The position numbers and the translations under genes are program-made. The notes below the pieces were generated by a model, which did no database searches, had not been told where the DNA came from, and was given only the letters and a program-made list of their open reading frames with translations. Shown here in pieces: positions 1 through 7,801 of a stretch of DNA of 64,000 nucleotides (positions are counted from its first letter, which is position 1; each line of letters begins with the position of its first letter). This DNA is from Tritrichomonas musculus. Taxonomy: Eukaryota > Parabasalia > Tritrichomonadida > Tritrichomonadidae. The stretch is from assembly GCA_039105265.1 (NCBI GenBank), contig JAPFFF010000002.1:4588001-4652000 (forward strand). Direction: 5' to 3'.

Positions 1-435
1 GCTCGCGTTGAGATTCAAATGTGGAATCATTTATAATACCGTTCTTACTCACATACACGATCAGGTGGAACGGATTCTGCGAATCCTCAGGGGTTCCCCC
101 AAACCTCCCATTATTGAGTCTACTCATTTGAATGATATCGCGAATTACTGTATGGCTCTTGCCTTTGCCTTGTGATGCCACCAGTATGTTCAAAGTATTG
201 TACCACGCATAGATCCCATTAGCGATTGGCCTTATGGATGCATTCGTGATTTTATCCCTATTCTTGGAATAGGCCTCACTCATAGCCACATCTACATCGA
301 ATCTCTGGGATACCGGTTGCTGCCTCTGGTACCTATCGAATGTATCAAGATCAATTGGATCCTCACTGGAACTGTCTGATAATTCAATAGATGTATAGTC
401 GAAAAGGGTTGGTTGTAGGCGCTTGTAATATAACA
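1..435 (-). CDS. A32/FtsK-like genome-packaging ATPase, element A (runs off window edge)
   Basis: N-terminal 145 codons of the packaging ATPase; the gene continues left of the window. It starts MLYYKRLQPTLFDYTS, nearly as in the copy at 46,530-47,471. The P-loop ASQGKGKSH lies near residue 95. The family pumps DNA into the preformed capsid. The start is preceded (on its strand) by the TTTATTTTTG-type motif about 5 bp upstream of the ATG. Compared with C there is an A-only in-frame insertion of about a dozen residues just after the segment IIQMSRL, in GC-richer DNA with small palindromes (positions about 71-105). The rest of the ATPase core is not visible, so the function rests on the homologue in C. 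Confidence 0.85.
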
Positions 436-489
436 TTTAATCAAAAATAAAGCTTTTATGCGAAAAGCTCTAAGTGGCGATGATGCCAC

Positions 490-639
490 TTAGGCATATA
501 GTGTGCGCCTTAGCTCATCGGTCAGCTCAGGTGGTTCATCTTCAGCTGTAAGCGATACCAGTAATAGCAGTTCAACTACATTGGTCACCAATATCAACCC
601 CAATAGTATATTCATAATGATTTCACTAGCGGTGGCCAT
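490..639 (-). CDS. 49-aa single-span membrane micro-protein
   Basis: Short frame beginning MATASEIIMNILLGLILVTN: about 20 hydrophobic residues (roughly 6-30) followed by an acidic, polar tail ending RRTLYA. The same gene, in the same place between the ATPase and the 206-aa protein, occurs in C (47,492-47,641) and in a diverged form in B (44,022-44,153). Conservation of length, hydrophobic segment and tail across two lineages supports a real gene. A role at a membrane, perhaps the virion's inner membrane or entry, is only inference; no named family is recognised. Confidence 0.75.
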   Translation of the reverse strand: MATASEIIMNILLGLILVTNVVELLLLVSLTAEDEPPELTDELRRTLYA

Positions 640-649
640 TTATACAAAT

Positions 650-1270
650 TTAAATACAAATTTTGAGTGATATCGAGTGTCTTATGAGCTCAGTCCAAAC
701 ATGGTTATATCCATATTTCAACTCATTGGATACCCCGTTTTTGGACACCAATATCTTATCGATTTTCATGTACTTCGAGTTTGAAACACAACCAGTGCAC
801 CCACTGTCCTCATTGATGACCAGCTCAACCTTGTCAGCCTTAGTGAGTATCTTAATGAGCTCCATCAGTGTATTGCTATGACACACAAGATAGTTGTTCA
901 TCCTCAGTGGATTGGTCTCATAGATATTCAGCAATATCTCGAGGAATTTATTTTTGGTACCCAAGTCGTCAGTGTCGGGGTCTAATGATCGATCGATGGG
1001 TGGACTGTTTATTGGAGCAACTGATGGATATGGACCAGTTGTCGAGGGTGTAGTAAAATTTGCATCCTGTGTGCCATTTTGCGTGTATACCCCTTCGGGG
1101 TTTAGACCTTTAGTATATCCCATTTGGGGTTGCATCTGTGGGACTTGAGGGTATGATACCGGTTGAACTGGTGGAGGTCTATTCGCGGCGATCTTAATAT
1201 TCACATTCTGCTCTTGCTTAACACTCGCATCATTCTCACTTGATAGAATTCTAGCCTTATGGAGAGACAT
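650..1270 (-). CDS. conserved Polinton protein of unknown function (206 aa)
   Basis: The first ATG gives MSLHKARILSSENDASVKQ, the same N-terminus as in B and C. Residues 1-20 are strongly conserved, followed by a low-complexity Pro/Gln/Thr linker (about 30-100) that differs in length among copies. A conserved C-terminal domain of about 105 residues includes NTLMELIKILTKADKVEL and a GCTGCVSNSK segment whose two Cys might bind metal. The gene lies between MCP and the membrane micro-protein, reading with MCP and the ATPase, so it is probably expressed with the virion genes. A CCCCTTCGGGG hairpin lies in frame in the linker near 1,091. I do not recognise the family. Confidence 0.8.
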   Translation of the reverse strand: MSLHKARILSSENDASVKQEQNVNIKIAANRPPPVQPVSYPQVPQMQPQMGYTKGLNPEGVYTQNGTQDANFTTPSTTGPYPSVAPINSPPIDRSLDPDTDDLGTKNKFLEILLNIYETNPLRMNNYLVCHSNTLMELIKILTKADKVELVINEDSGCTGCVSNSKYMKIDKILVSKNGVSNELKYGYNHVWTELIRHSISLKICI

Positions 1271-1312
1271 TTCCAAAGTGCAAAAATATTTTTACCACTA
1301 ATGCCATATTTC

Positions 1313-3265
1313 TTATGCCATTTCTGGATCAACTTGTGAGCCAGCTGGTGATTCATCATCGATATATTCAAGGCCATCGAGTGAGAGCTTGAAGTAGGTG
1401 TCTCTGCATAAACAGAGTTGGACAGGTGGTGGTCTAACAATGGCTCCACTTGGTTCGATAATCTTGTAATATGTATCATTATCACCAGTGAATATTGGTT
1501 GACCATTGACTTGAATTTGGATATTGCCTTTGCCACCATCTAAGCCATCATAACAGTATCCAGCAGATGCACGTTCAGTTTGGACATTGAATACAAATGA
1601 TGTGGCATCACTCAATGTATTTCGATATCGGACACCGTTTTCATCGTTCTTGGGCATGGTGAAGCTATCTTCGAATTCCTTTGAACATTGGAGTGTGATA
1701 CCATCGAGGTCTCCAGCAGTTAATTGGCTTTCGAAGAATCTGGCGCCAATGGTACTGACATTCTCATCTGGGAAGTTCTTACCACCGATATTCAAAAAGC
1801 AGTTTTGGTAAACCGGATTCTCAAATACAGTCAAATCATTGTGATGCTTGGGGAACAACAATGACATGCTTGTGACATTGATTAATGGGATATTCAATGT
1901 AGACTTGATTCCGTTAGCGGCTGCTGCAATTGGGAATGCATGGTAATCGACCTTTTGAGATGGGATTACTAGGCCTTCACGTAATATGGATTCAATGCTT
2001 GCACGAGTGGCTTCACAAACACCATAGCCTTGCATGTTGGACTTACAGAGAGTGATGGTCATTCGGTTAACAGTGAGTGTTGCTGGTTGTGATGAGTAAT
2101 GGGCACTCATCAATTTATTAGCTTCGGTTTTAGATACGAAATTGACGTAAACATGACCTGCATGTGATGGTTGAGGTAATTTACCATGTTCTTTGGTATA
2201 ATGAGCTTGGCAAATTGCTTTATTATCATCAGTCTTTTCAATTCCAAGTTCAGTAAACTCTTCATCTGTAAATGCAAAGATTAATGAACAATTTTCAATC
2301 AGATCATCGAAATCACCTCCAGATGCAGATACATATTGTTCTCTAACTTCATACTTCAATTGATATTTAGTTGGTGTTGGTTCGGGAGATGGTGGATTTG
2401 GATTATCACCAGGTCCTGGGATGATAGCCTCATTACCGATTTGAGTGAATTGGTGTTTGAGATGTCCATGAGCTTTGATTTGTTTGAGTTTGTCGAGTTC
2501 CTCTGGGGATACGGTATCATTATCTTCCAGGAATGCCTTGGCTTCAGCAACCGTGTATGGGTCAATGGCAGCCCAAACAAGACCAGCTGGACTGACTTGG
2601 AATCTAATGGATAAATCACCAATGATTCCGTTAGGGAATAAGTCGAATGCCTGTAATGCAAGCAAGTCATCAAATGGTACATTCAAGTCGAATTCGGTTG
2701 TGGTCTTACCACCATCCTTGAAGCTATTGAGATTAACGTATGAACCAGCATGAGTTTGACTGTAATTGCTGATGTTCTCCCATAAGCTGTGAACGAATCT
2801 GCGGCGCATCTTCTCAGTCTCTGGCTTCAAAACCGAGTATAGGAAGCCCTCGCGAATGCATTCATTTTGCTGATATCCGACATTGACATTGTTATGGAGA
2901 ATCTCGAGCCTGTCAAACAATTGGTTCGAGGACTTAAATCCGACAAACAGTTTATAGAAGTTATTTGGATCATTGATCTCTTGCAATTTGGCCAAATCGG
3001 TGTTCAATTGCAAATCGAGTTTGATGTGGAATGTGAGGAAGCCTTTGTCGATATCGCTAATGAAGTGGTCGGGATGTGTTAATGAAATCTGTGAGTACTG
3101 GCCTTGGTGAAATGGGGCTGGCTGGTCATGGCAATCGACAGTTCTAAATGAGAAGCTTCTGGTACCGTCATTCACATTGATGATATTTCGCATCTTCTGG
3201 AATGTGTCATTGACATTCCCAACCTCGTATTTCAAATTGTGAGCTCTTTCGTTCCTGTATCTCAT
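1313..3265 (-). CDS. MCP: major capsid protein, double-jelly-roll type, element A
   Basis: About 650 aa, the usual size for a Polinton MCP. Start chosen at MRYRNERAHNLKYE because B and C begin the same way and an upstream extension would run into the divergent gene. Segments shared by all copies include FVGFKSSNQLFDRLEILHNN (about 110-130) and the DLFPNGIIGDLSIRFQVSPA block. The C-terminus ends in YFKLSLDGLEYIDDESPAGS. Residues about 282-392 are a variable insert between conserved flanks, a good candidate for a surface loop or tower. The protein should form the icosahedral shell. It is transcribed divergently from the small amphipathic gene at 3,313, with 47 bp between starts. The MCP call rests on size, neighbours and beta-rich pattern; the fold itself is inferred. 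Confidence 0.85.
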   Translation of the reverse strand: MRYRNERAHNLKYEVGNVNDTFQKMRNIINVNDGTRSFSFRTVDCHDQPAPFHQGQYSQISLTHPDHFISDIDKGFLTFHIKLDLQLNTDLAKLQEINDPNNFYKLFVGFKSSNQLFDRLEILHNNVNVGYQQNECIREGFLYSVLKPETEKMRRRFVHSLWENISNYSQTHAGSYVNLNSFKDGGKTTTEFDLNVPFDDLLALQAFDLFPNGIIGDLSIRFQVSPAGLVWAAIDPYTVAEAKAFLEDNDTVSPEELDKLKQIKAHGHLKHQFTQIGNEAIIPGPGDNPNPPSPEPTPTKYQLKYEVREQYVSASGGDFDDLIENCSLIFAFTDEEFTELGIEKTDDNKAICQAHYTKEHGKLPQPSHAGHVYVNFVSKTEANKLMSAHYSSQPATLTVNRMTITLCKSNMQGYGVCEATRASIESILREGLVIPSQKVDYHAFPIAAAANGIKSTLNIPLINVTSMSLLFPKHHNDLTVFENPVYQNCFLNIGGKNFPDENVSTIGARFFESQLTAGDLDGITLQCSKEFEDSFTMPKNDENGVRYRNTLSDATSFVFNVQTERASAGYCYDGLDGGKGNIQIQVNGQPIFTGDNDTYYKIIEPSGAIVRPPPVQLCLCRDTYFKLSLDGLEYIDDESPAGSQVDPEMA

Positions 3266-3312
3266 TTTGTATCTTGGAAAAAAGCTTGAAATCACATTTT
3301 TGTATATACCAA
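3266..3312. promoter_or_regulatory. 47-bp divergent promoter region, MCP / amphipathic gene
   Basis: Only 47 bp separate the two start codons. It holds an A-run and the string CACATTTTTGTATATACCAA. The matching spacers in C (50,196-50,241) and B (26,596-26,647) have the same size, and C keeps most of the sequence, so both late genes probably share one compact bidirectional promoter. Confidence 0.5.
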
Positions 3313-3564
3313 ATGGGTATTGGCATCTTCAAGAAGATTAAGAACGCTTTCAAGAACGTCGGCAGTAAGCTCAAGAATGCAGCTCAAACTGTCATCCGCA
3401 ACATCCCAAGGGCAGTTGATATTGGAAAGGGGATCATCAATAGGATCAAGCCAATCGCCGACTTCATACCAGGTGTTGGACCAGTTGTAGACACCATCAG
3501 CACTGGACTCAATTACGTAAGCAAAGCTAATGATATAGGCAAATCCATACTGGACAAGGTTTGA
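3313..3564 (+). CDS. small basic amphipathic virion-type protein (83 aa)
   Basis: Start at MGIGIFKKIKNAFKNVG, which gives 83 aa in A, B and C alike. The N-terminal 30 residues form a Lys-rich amphipathic helix. A Gly/Pro hydrophobic segment follows (IADFIPGVGPVVDTIS, about 49-64) and the end is KSILDKV. Small proteins of this kind in adenoviruses and adintoviruses (pVI/pX-like) are packaged in the capsid and act on membranes or DNA; that role here is inference from composition and from its place divergent to MCP. No membrane-spanning signal peptide is evident. Confidence 0.7.
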   Translation: MGIGIFKKIKNAFKNVGSKLKNAAQTVIRNIPRAVDIGKGIINRIKPIADFIPGVGPVVDTISTGLNYVSKANDIGKSILDKV

Positions 3565-3614
3565 TCATCATAGAATATCCACATACATATGAATATATTT
3601 TTGTCCGTTTTGAA

Positions 3615-4049
3615 ATGAATTGCGATATTAGGGTTATTAATGATAACAAGATGGAGCAACGCACGTTCAACTCAGTAGAGGAGTTCGACCTGTTCTACCA
3701 GAAGTACAAGGACATGTTCAATGAGAAGACCACCAATTACCTCAATAAAACCTACAAAATAATCACCCCCGAATGCGAGTACAGGATTACCAAACGCACT
3801 GGCAAGGATGGCTCCAGTAATGTGTTTCTCAAGAAGATCACCAAGCCAGCCGATAGTGACAACCTGGTGGAGATCCAATTTGCAAGCATTCGAGCTGACA
3901 TCAATGCATTGCAGTCAACAGTTGATGAATACACCAAACGGATTACCACTCTGGAGAACACCATTGGCGTGATCACCACAAAAATAAATCAGCTCACCAG
4001 TACTGTGAATGAGTGTACTGATGCAGTGAACAGTCTCCTGAGGCATTAG
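3615..4049 (+). CDS. coiled-coil protein downstream of the amphipathic gene (144 aa)
   Basis: Start taken at MNCDIRVINDNKMEQ, preceded by TTTTGAA exactly as in the C copy. The N-terminal half has a conserved core, NSVEEFDLFYQKYKDMF and TTNYLNKTYKIITPE. The C-terminal 50 residues are a heptad-type coiled coil (SIRADINALQSTVDEYTKRI onward), suggesting a multimer. Its end overlaps the convergent 75-aa gene by 4 bp. Homologues are at 50,544 (C) and 25,781 (B). No named family is recognised; a minor virion or scaffold role is possible from its place in the capsid block. Confidence 0.75.
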   Translation: MNCDIRVINDNKMEQRTFNSVEEFDLFYQKYKDMFNEKTTNYLNKTYKIITPECEYRITKRTGKDGSSNVFLKKITKPADSDNLVEIQFASIRADINALQSTVDEYTKRITTLENTIGVITTKINQLTSTVNECTDAVNSLLRH

Positions 4050-4273
4050 ATCTTGGAATTATTTGGGATTACCTGGTGATTGAGTGAGTGGTGTAGAGTT
4101 GATGATGTTGACTTGATGATTGGGTCATGCACAACACACCCCTTATCTTCATATTTTGGGACTGTGGGTTTGGTACAACTCATAGTTCGCCTATTTCGCA
4201 TGTGACGTTCCAGGTGATTGAAATACGTGAGCCCATTTGAATCTCTTAATACACGGCGTTCCTCATACGACAT
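4046..4273 (-). CDS. 75-aa conserved protein, His/Lys-rich
   Basis: Begins MSYEERRVLRDSNGLTYFNH. It shares the pattern NHLERHMRNRRTMSC and a KGCVVHDP motif with the copy in C, and FDRLQLTMQKNRT plus KGNVFHEP in B, so the short frame is conserved across lineages. It ends HHSLNHQVIPNNSKI. It converges on the coiled-coil gene (4-bp overlap) and diverges from the 77-aa gene (34 bp between starts). Function unknown; the basic, His-rich tail could bind nucleic acid or metal, but nothing proves it. Confidence 0.7.
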   Translation of the reverse strand: MSYEERRVLRDSNGLTYFNHLERHMRNRRTMSCTKPTVPKYEDKGCVVHDPIIKSTSSTLHHSLNHQVIPNNSKI

Positions 4274-4307
4274 TTAATCTTGAAAAAACACTTTTTTTCA
4301 TATCTAA

Positions 4308-4541
4308 ATGACTGAATTGGGTGAATACAAGAAGGAGATTCCAGAGCTTAAGCGCATCAAACACGATCTCAAGGAGAAGTGCTATATGTATAAGGGCCAC
4401 CTCAATAACATCAAAGGGGGTATGCTGGGTAGCAATGGACTAGCCGTTCGTGAATCACTGATTGAGGATATCAATAGTCTGAAGGAGAAGGTCGCCAAAC
4501 TCGAGAATGAGCTCGCTGAATTATCAAGCGATAACCACTAA
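4308..4541 (+). CDS. 77-aa coiled-coil protein
   Basis: Starts MTELGEYKKEIPELKRIKHD. Two helical, charged segments flank the conserved loop GGMLGSNGLAVRESLIEDIN, and the C-terminus is a leucine heptad (LKEKVAKLENELAEL). The copy in C is nearly identical, and the B copy keeps GMLGSDGLAVRESLIEDINS, so this central segment is under strong constraint. It lies just upstream of integrase, but a hairpin repeat separates the two. Function unknown. Confidence 0.72.
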   Translation: MTELGEYKKEIPELKRIKHDLKEKCYMYKGHLNNIKGGMLGSNGLAVRESLIEDINSLKEKVAKLENELAELSSDNH

Positions 4542-4542
4542 A

Positions 4543-4620
4543 TATGGGGTCGACGGGATTTCCCGCAGACCCAGATTTCATGGAGATAACCACTAAATAT
4601 TCCTGGAACAGCAATTTTGG
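4543..4620 (+). repeat. hairpin repeat, family H2, copy 1
   Basis: The core 4,547-4,572 folds as an imperfect hairpin (GGGTC and CGGG pairing with CCCG and GACCC across a short loop). It continues through GATTTCATGGAGATAACCAC to TCCTGGAACAGCAATTTT. The 16-bp string GATAACCACTAAATAT occurs on both sides of the hairpin (4,530 and 4,585), as a target duplication would. A second copy in reverse orientation lies at 14,268-14,354 and a core-only copy at 21,545-21,569. Confidence 0.75.
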
Positions 4621-4654
4621 AGTCCCGATTGAGACCACTATTTTTGCACATTAA

Positions 4655-5884
4655 ATGACTGACAACAGGAAATCGTTCAAGATATTCGACAATGAGTACA
4701 ATTCGCTGCTCAAGTACCCATTCAAATCCAAGATATCGAAATTGGACCCATCGCAGTTCATCATCAACCCAGAAACTCATCATGAGCCATTCGTGAAGGA
4801 CTTCAAATTGAAATCATGCAGTCCCTATTCAAAACCGGATTTCTCATTGGAACCCGGATGCTGGGAAGTCGATTTGATGTTTGTGAAGTACACTACAAGG
4901 GCTGATGATGGAATCGAGTCCGTGGTAGTCCATGAAACCATTTACCTCATCATGGTGAATGTCAACACACGGTATCTAATTGTGGAACCGCTTAAGAACA
5001 GACTAGCTGATACCATCAAGACTGCATACACCAAAATCATTCTTGAGAAATATGATGACTTCAAATTCAATACCATCAAATGCGATGGTGAGAATAACCT
5101 ACTCAAAGTGCTTGATATACTTGGCCGCTACAATCCATCCAGAAGTAAATATAGAGGTACCAAAAATGTGTTGATTGACCGCAATGCAGTGATTGTCGAT
5201 AAATCCAAACACAACAACGCTCACAAAATCGTTGATGCAACCATCAGGACACTCCGTAATGCATTCGGTTTAGATAATCGTCGGATTGGAGACCCATACC
5301 TGATGCAACAGATGGTACACTTCTATAACAACACACCACATCGGTCTCTACGAATGCCCAATCCCAATTACCGAGATGATGGAATCCAATATGACCCGTA
5401 TCTAGCAAGGGAACCAAAGTGGATATACTACACACCCAATCAAATGCAGCACAACCCAGATTTGGAGTGGAGATACATCAGGGATTGCCAACGGCGGCTA
5501 CGTCGAGTCAAAAATAATATGCAAATGGGTGGACTGCTGAGCTATCGCAAGGGGAATATCATATTGGTCCATTACGATACATCCAAAACTGAGAAGAAGC
5601 ATGAGAAGCAGAGGCGTGTGTTCAATGAGATTGCCGAATTCATTAGATACCATAATGGGAACGTCGAATGCAAACTGCTGAAGCCATATCATAGATTCCA
5701 GTTGAATAATGATAATCAAGCAGGAACTGCGTTCTATGTACCGTATACCAAAACCACAACTGGTCGAATACCTAAGTCTGATGATGAGCGAGCTACCGTA
5801 ACTGTCCCCATTATGTATACCCGATTCGTGGCACCCAATTATGCATCACTAGGTGAAGACTATAAGCAGTACTTTGCTATCTAA
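4655..5884 (+). CDS. INT: Polinton integrase (DDE-superfamily, retroviral type), element A
   Basis: 409 aa. An N-terminal segment of about 65 residues leads into an RNase H-like core: WEVDLMFV (first Asp about 73), VNVNTRYLIVEPL, IKCDGEN (second Asp about 146) and HKIVDATIRTLRNAF, which lines up with the block holding the third acidic residue in retroviral and Polinton integrases. That position reads Asp in all four copies of this window. After the core come YNNTPHRSLRMPNP and a basic C-terminal region likely to bind DNA. The enzyme joins the element's terminal repeats to chromosomal DNA. The 110-aa gene follows after 3 bp. Confidence 0.88.
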   Translation: MTDNRKSFKIFDNEYNSLLKYPFKSKISKLDPSQFIINPETHHEPFVKDFKLKSCSPYSKPDFSLEPGCWEVDLMFVKYTTRADDGIESVVVHETIYLIMVNVNTRYLIVEPLKNRLADTIKTAYTKIILEKYDDFKFNTIKCDGENNLLKVLDILGRYNPSRSKYRGTKNVLIDRNAVIVDKSKHNNAHKIVDATIRTLRNAFGLDNRRIGDPYLMQQMVHFYNNTPHRSLRMPNPNYRDDGIQYDPYLAREPKWIYYTPNQMQHNPDLEWRYIRDCQRRLRRVKNNMQMGGLLSYRKGNIILVHYDTSKTEKKHEKQRRVFNEIAEFIRYHNGNVECKLLKPYHRFQLNNDNQAGTAFYVPYTKTTTGRIPKSDDERATVTVPIMYTRFVAPNYASLGEDYKQYFAI

Positions 5885-5887
5885 TAA

Positions 5888-6220
5888 ATGCCAAAGCGCT
5901 ATTTCCATACACAGACCACCGAGTTTAAGCTACCTGAGGACTTCATATATAGTCGCAATAAGAAGTACATCGTAGTGCAGTATGTGGGAGCTATCCTGAA
6001 TAAGACCATCATCGGTGATTTGATGGTACACTCGGATATTGTAGAATTCGACCCATACTGTGACCACTTCATAATGCTAGCCAACAGACGGCAAACCAAG
6101 TATCGCAAATATGAGATGCTCAATAGGACCAAGCGGGATTTCAAAATATGGTTCACAGACCTGTATGGTAATGAGATAAAACCCGATGCATTCGTGCTAT
6201 CGTGCTTGCTAATCTATTGA
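5888..6220 (+). CDS. 110-aa conserved beta-rich protein
   Basis: Begins MPKRYFHTQTTEFKLPEDF. The conserved core includes YSRNKKYIVVQY, GDLMVHSDIVEF, FIMLANRRQTKYRKYE and FKIWFTDLYGNEI, ending CLLIY. The alternation of strands and the closing W/F-F-T-D-x-x-G-N motif look like part of a small jelly-roll or other beta sandwich, as in minor capsid or spike proteins; this is inference from pattern only. It follows integrase by 3 bp in A and C and overlaps it by 11 bp in B, so the two are probably co-transcribed. Confidence 0.72.
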   Translation: MPKRYFHTQTTEFKLPEDFIYSRNKKYIVVQYVGAILNKTIIGDLMVHSDIVEFDPYCDHFIMLANRRQTKYRKYEMLNRTKRDFKIWFTDLYGNEIKPDAFVLSCLLIY

Positions 6221-6258
6221 CCACAGTATGGCCCATATAGGAGTTTATTTTTGGGTAA

Positions 6259-7794
6259 ATGCTTGATGAATACTTAGATGTTTATAATATGAAACCAGGT
6301 CAATATCGCGAATTGCCGTACTCAAAATATTTATCAGCTGTGTATCTCGATGTTGATAAGGTTACCAAATTATATTTCCCACGTGATTTAGTTCCACCAC
6401 CAGTCGTTCATGACTATACGATTGATAAAGTCGGAGCTACATTCACAATGAATTCGTATGAAGAGGTCCCTACATACATCTGGAGATCCAAATTTGTGGC
6501 CTCGAAGAATGATTATTGCATGATCCTAGTTCGGGGACCCAATAATAATAGACTCAGAGCAAATTCATATATAGCCTACCCCAGAAAATATTTCAAGGAT
6601 ACAGTTCTTGCAAACACAACTAAATCACCTGGTGATCACCCAATAGGGTTCGAGATATCGGTTTATTCAAACCCATTACTGTTACCAACCATATATTGCT
6701 TTGAACAACTTCCGCTATTCCAGGTGAATCAGACAGCTCAGCCAGATAGTGGTCCAAAACCCATACAATTTTCATTCACAAGTGATGCGGTTTTTGGTAG
6801 ATCCCCACCTCGTAAAAGGATTATGGTCAATGATGAGACTTCCCCATTCAAGCGAAGGATTAAAGATTGGTATCACAAGCACACAACATATCACCCTCGG
6901 AAAAAGCTTATATCTAATGAGTACAGCAGTGATGATGCCCGAGCTCTCAGCCCCTCTGGGGATGATGCCCGAGCTCTCAGCCCCTTTGGGGGTGAGGTTA
7001 GGAGTGCTAGGAGTGATGAAGCTAGTGAGAGTAGCGATCATGAGCAAAATCCATATGACCCACGTGAAGCTGAATATAGGGATAATGAGGTGCGAAATCA
7101 GCCAAAGGTTAGCCCAAATGGGGTATATATGTCCACCGATAAGAGACCAGGGACGAAATCCGTTGTTGCTCGAAAAACAAATGGTTCATTACAAGAATAT
7201 CGAGTTGGGAAACGCACAATGACTGATATACGACGTAAGCTGAAGCAATCGCAGCAGCAATCGCAGCAGCATTCGCAGGGACATCCAACACAGCCTCTCA
7301 GCCTCTCCGGGGATGAGTATTCCAGTGATGATTCCTCAAATGCGGATGAAGTAGCTCTCCGAGTAGATTCACAGAGAGGGCTTAGAGATAGAACTCGCGA
7401 TCGGGATCAGTATTCATATGAATCTCAAGACAACTCCAATACTAGAACACCTAAGCGTTCATCTAGAGTATCATCTAGGGTATCAGTTCCAAAGCATTCC
7501 AGTTCGGTGAAATTCGGTAAATCATTTAAACCATATCGGGAGAAATTCACACCCCAATTCAAGGGTAATATCATGGACACCACATTTGAGTATGAAATGC
7601 CGCCTGAGCGCAGTGATGAATATAGTGAACAGGAACTGAGTTCCCAATATGAGGAGGAAGTTGAGCCAGAGGAGCCAGAGGCCAAGCCAGAGCCAGAGGC
7701 AATCGAGCCACCTCGTAGGCGCAAACGCAATACAAAAATAAAATCCAAACACAGCCAAAAGCGTGAGAATTTCTTTGACCAATTCAAACCATAG
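6259..7794 (+). CDS. protein with beta-rich N-terminal domain and long disordered basic tail (511 aa)
   Basis: Residues 1-170 look folded and beta-rich (LSAVYLDVDKVTKLYFPRDL, PPPVVHDYTI, GFEISVYSNPLLLPTIYCFE), a possible single jelly-roll and candidate minor capsid or penton protein. The remainder is charged and low-complexity, with a conserved island (GVYMSTDKRPGTKSVVARK) and a C-terminal basic, Lys/Arg-rich end. The promoter-like TTTATTTTTG lies just before the ATG. Two tandem 30-bp H1 units (6,937-6,996) are in frame in the tail, and a third, diverged unit lies near 7,283. B has a different protein in this place. Function not recognised. Confidence 0.75.
   Translation: MLDEYLDVYNMKPGQYRELPYSKYLSAVYLDVDKVTKLYFPRDLVPPPVVHDYTIDKVGATFTMNSYEEVPTYIWRSKFVASKNDYCMILVRGPNNNRLRANSYIAYPRKYFKDTVLANTTKSPGDHPIGFEISVYSNPLLLPTIYCFEQLPLFQVNQTAQPDSGPKPIQFSFTSDAVFGRSPPRKRIMVNDETSPFKRRIKDWYHKHTTYHPRKKLISNEYSSDDARALSPSGDDARALSPFGGEVRSARSDEASESSDHEQNPYDPREAEYRDNEVRNQPKVSPNGVYMSTDKRPGTKSVVARKTNGSLQEYRVGKRTMTDIRRKLKQSQQQSQQHSQGHPTQPLSLSGDEYSSDDSSNADEVALRVDSQRGLRDRTRDRDQYSYESQDNSNTRTPKRSSRVSSRVSVPKHSSSVKFGKSFKPYREKFTPQFKGNIMDTTFEYEMPPERSDEYSEQELSSQYEEEVEPEEPEAKPEPEAIEPPRRRKRNTKIKSKHSQKRENFFDQFKP
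6937..6996 (+). repeat. in-frame 30-bp palindromic unit H1, two tandem copies
   Basis: Two 30-bp units (GATGATGCCCGAGCTCTCAG followed by CCCCTCTGGG or CCCCTTTGGG) encode the peptide DARALSPSG/DARALSPFG. Each has a small CCC-nnn(n)-GGG hairpin. They are absent from the equivalent gene of element C. Related units occur at about 7,283, 13,566, 14,536, 51,572 and 54,180. Confidence 0.8.
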
Positions 7795-7801
7795 TACATG
7801 T

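Noticed and set aside
3266-3295. Upstream extension of the element A capsid gene
   Set aside because: The A, B and C proteins all start at the M-x-YRNER methionine; the extra codons lie in the divergent spacer.
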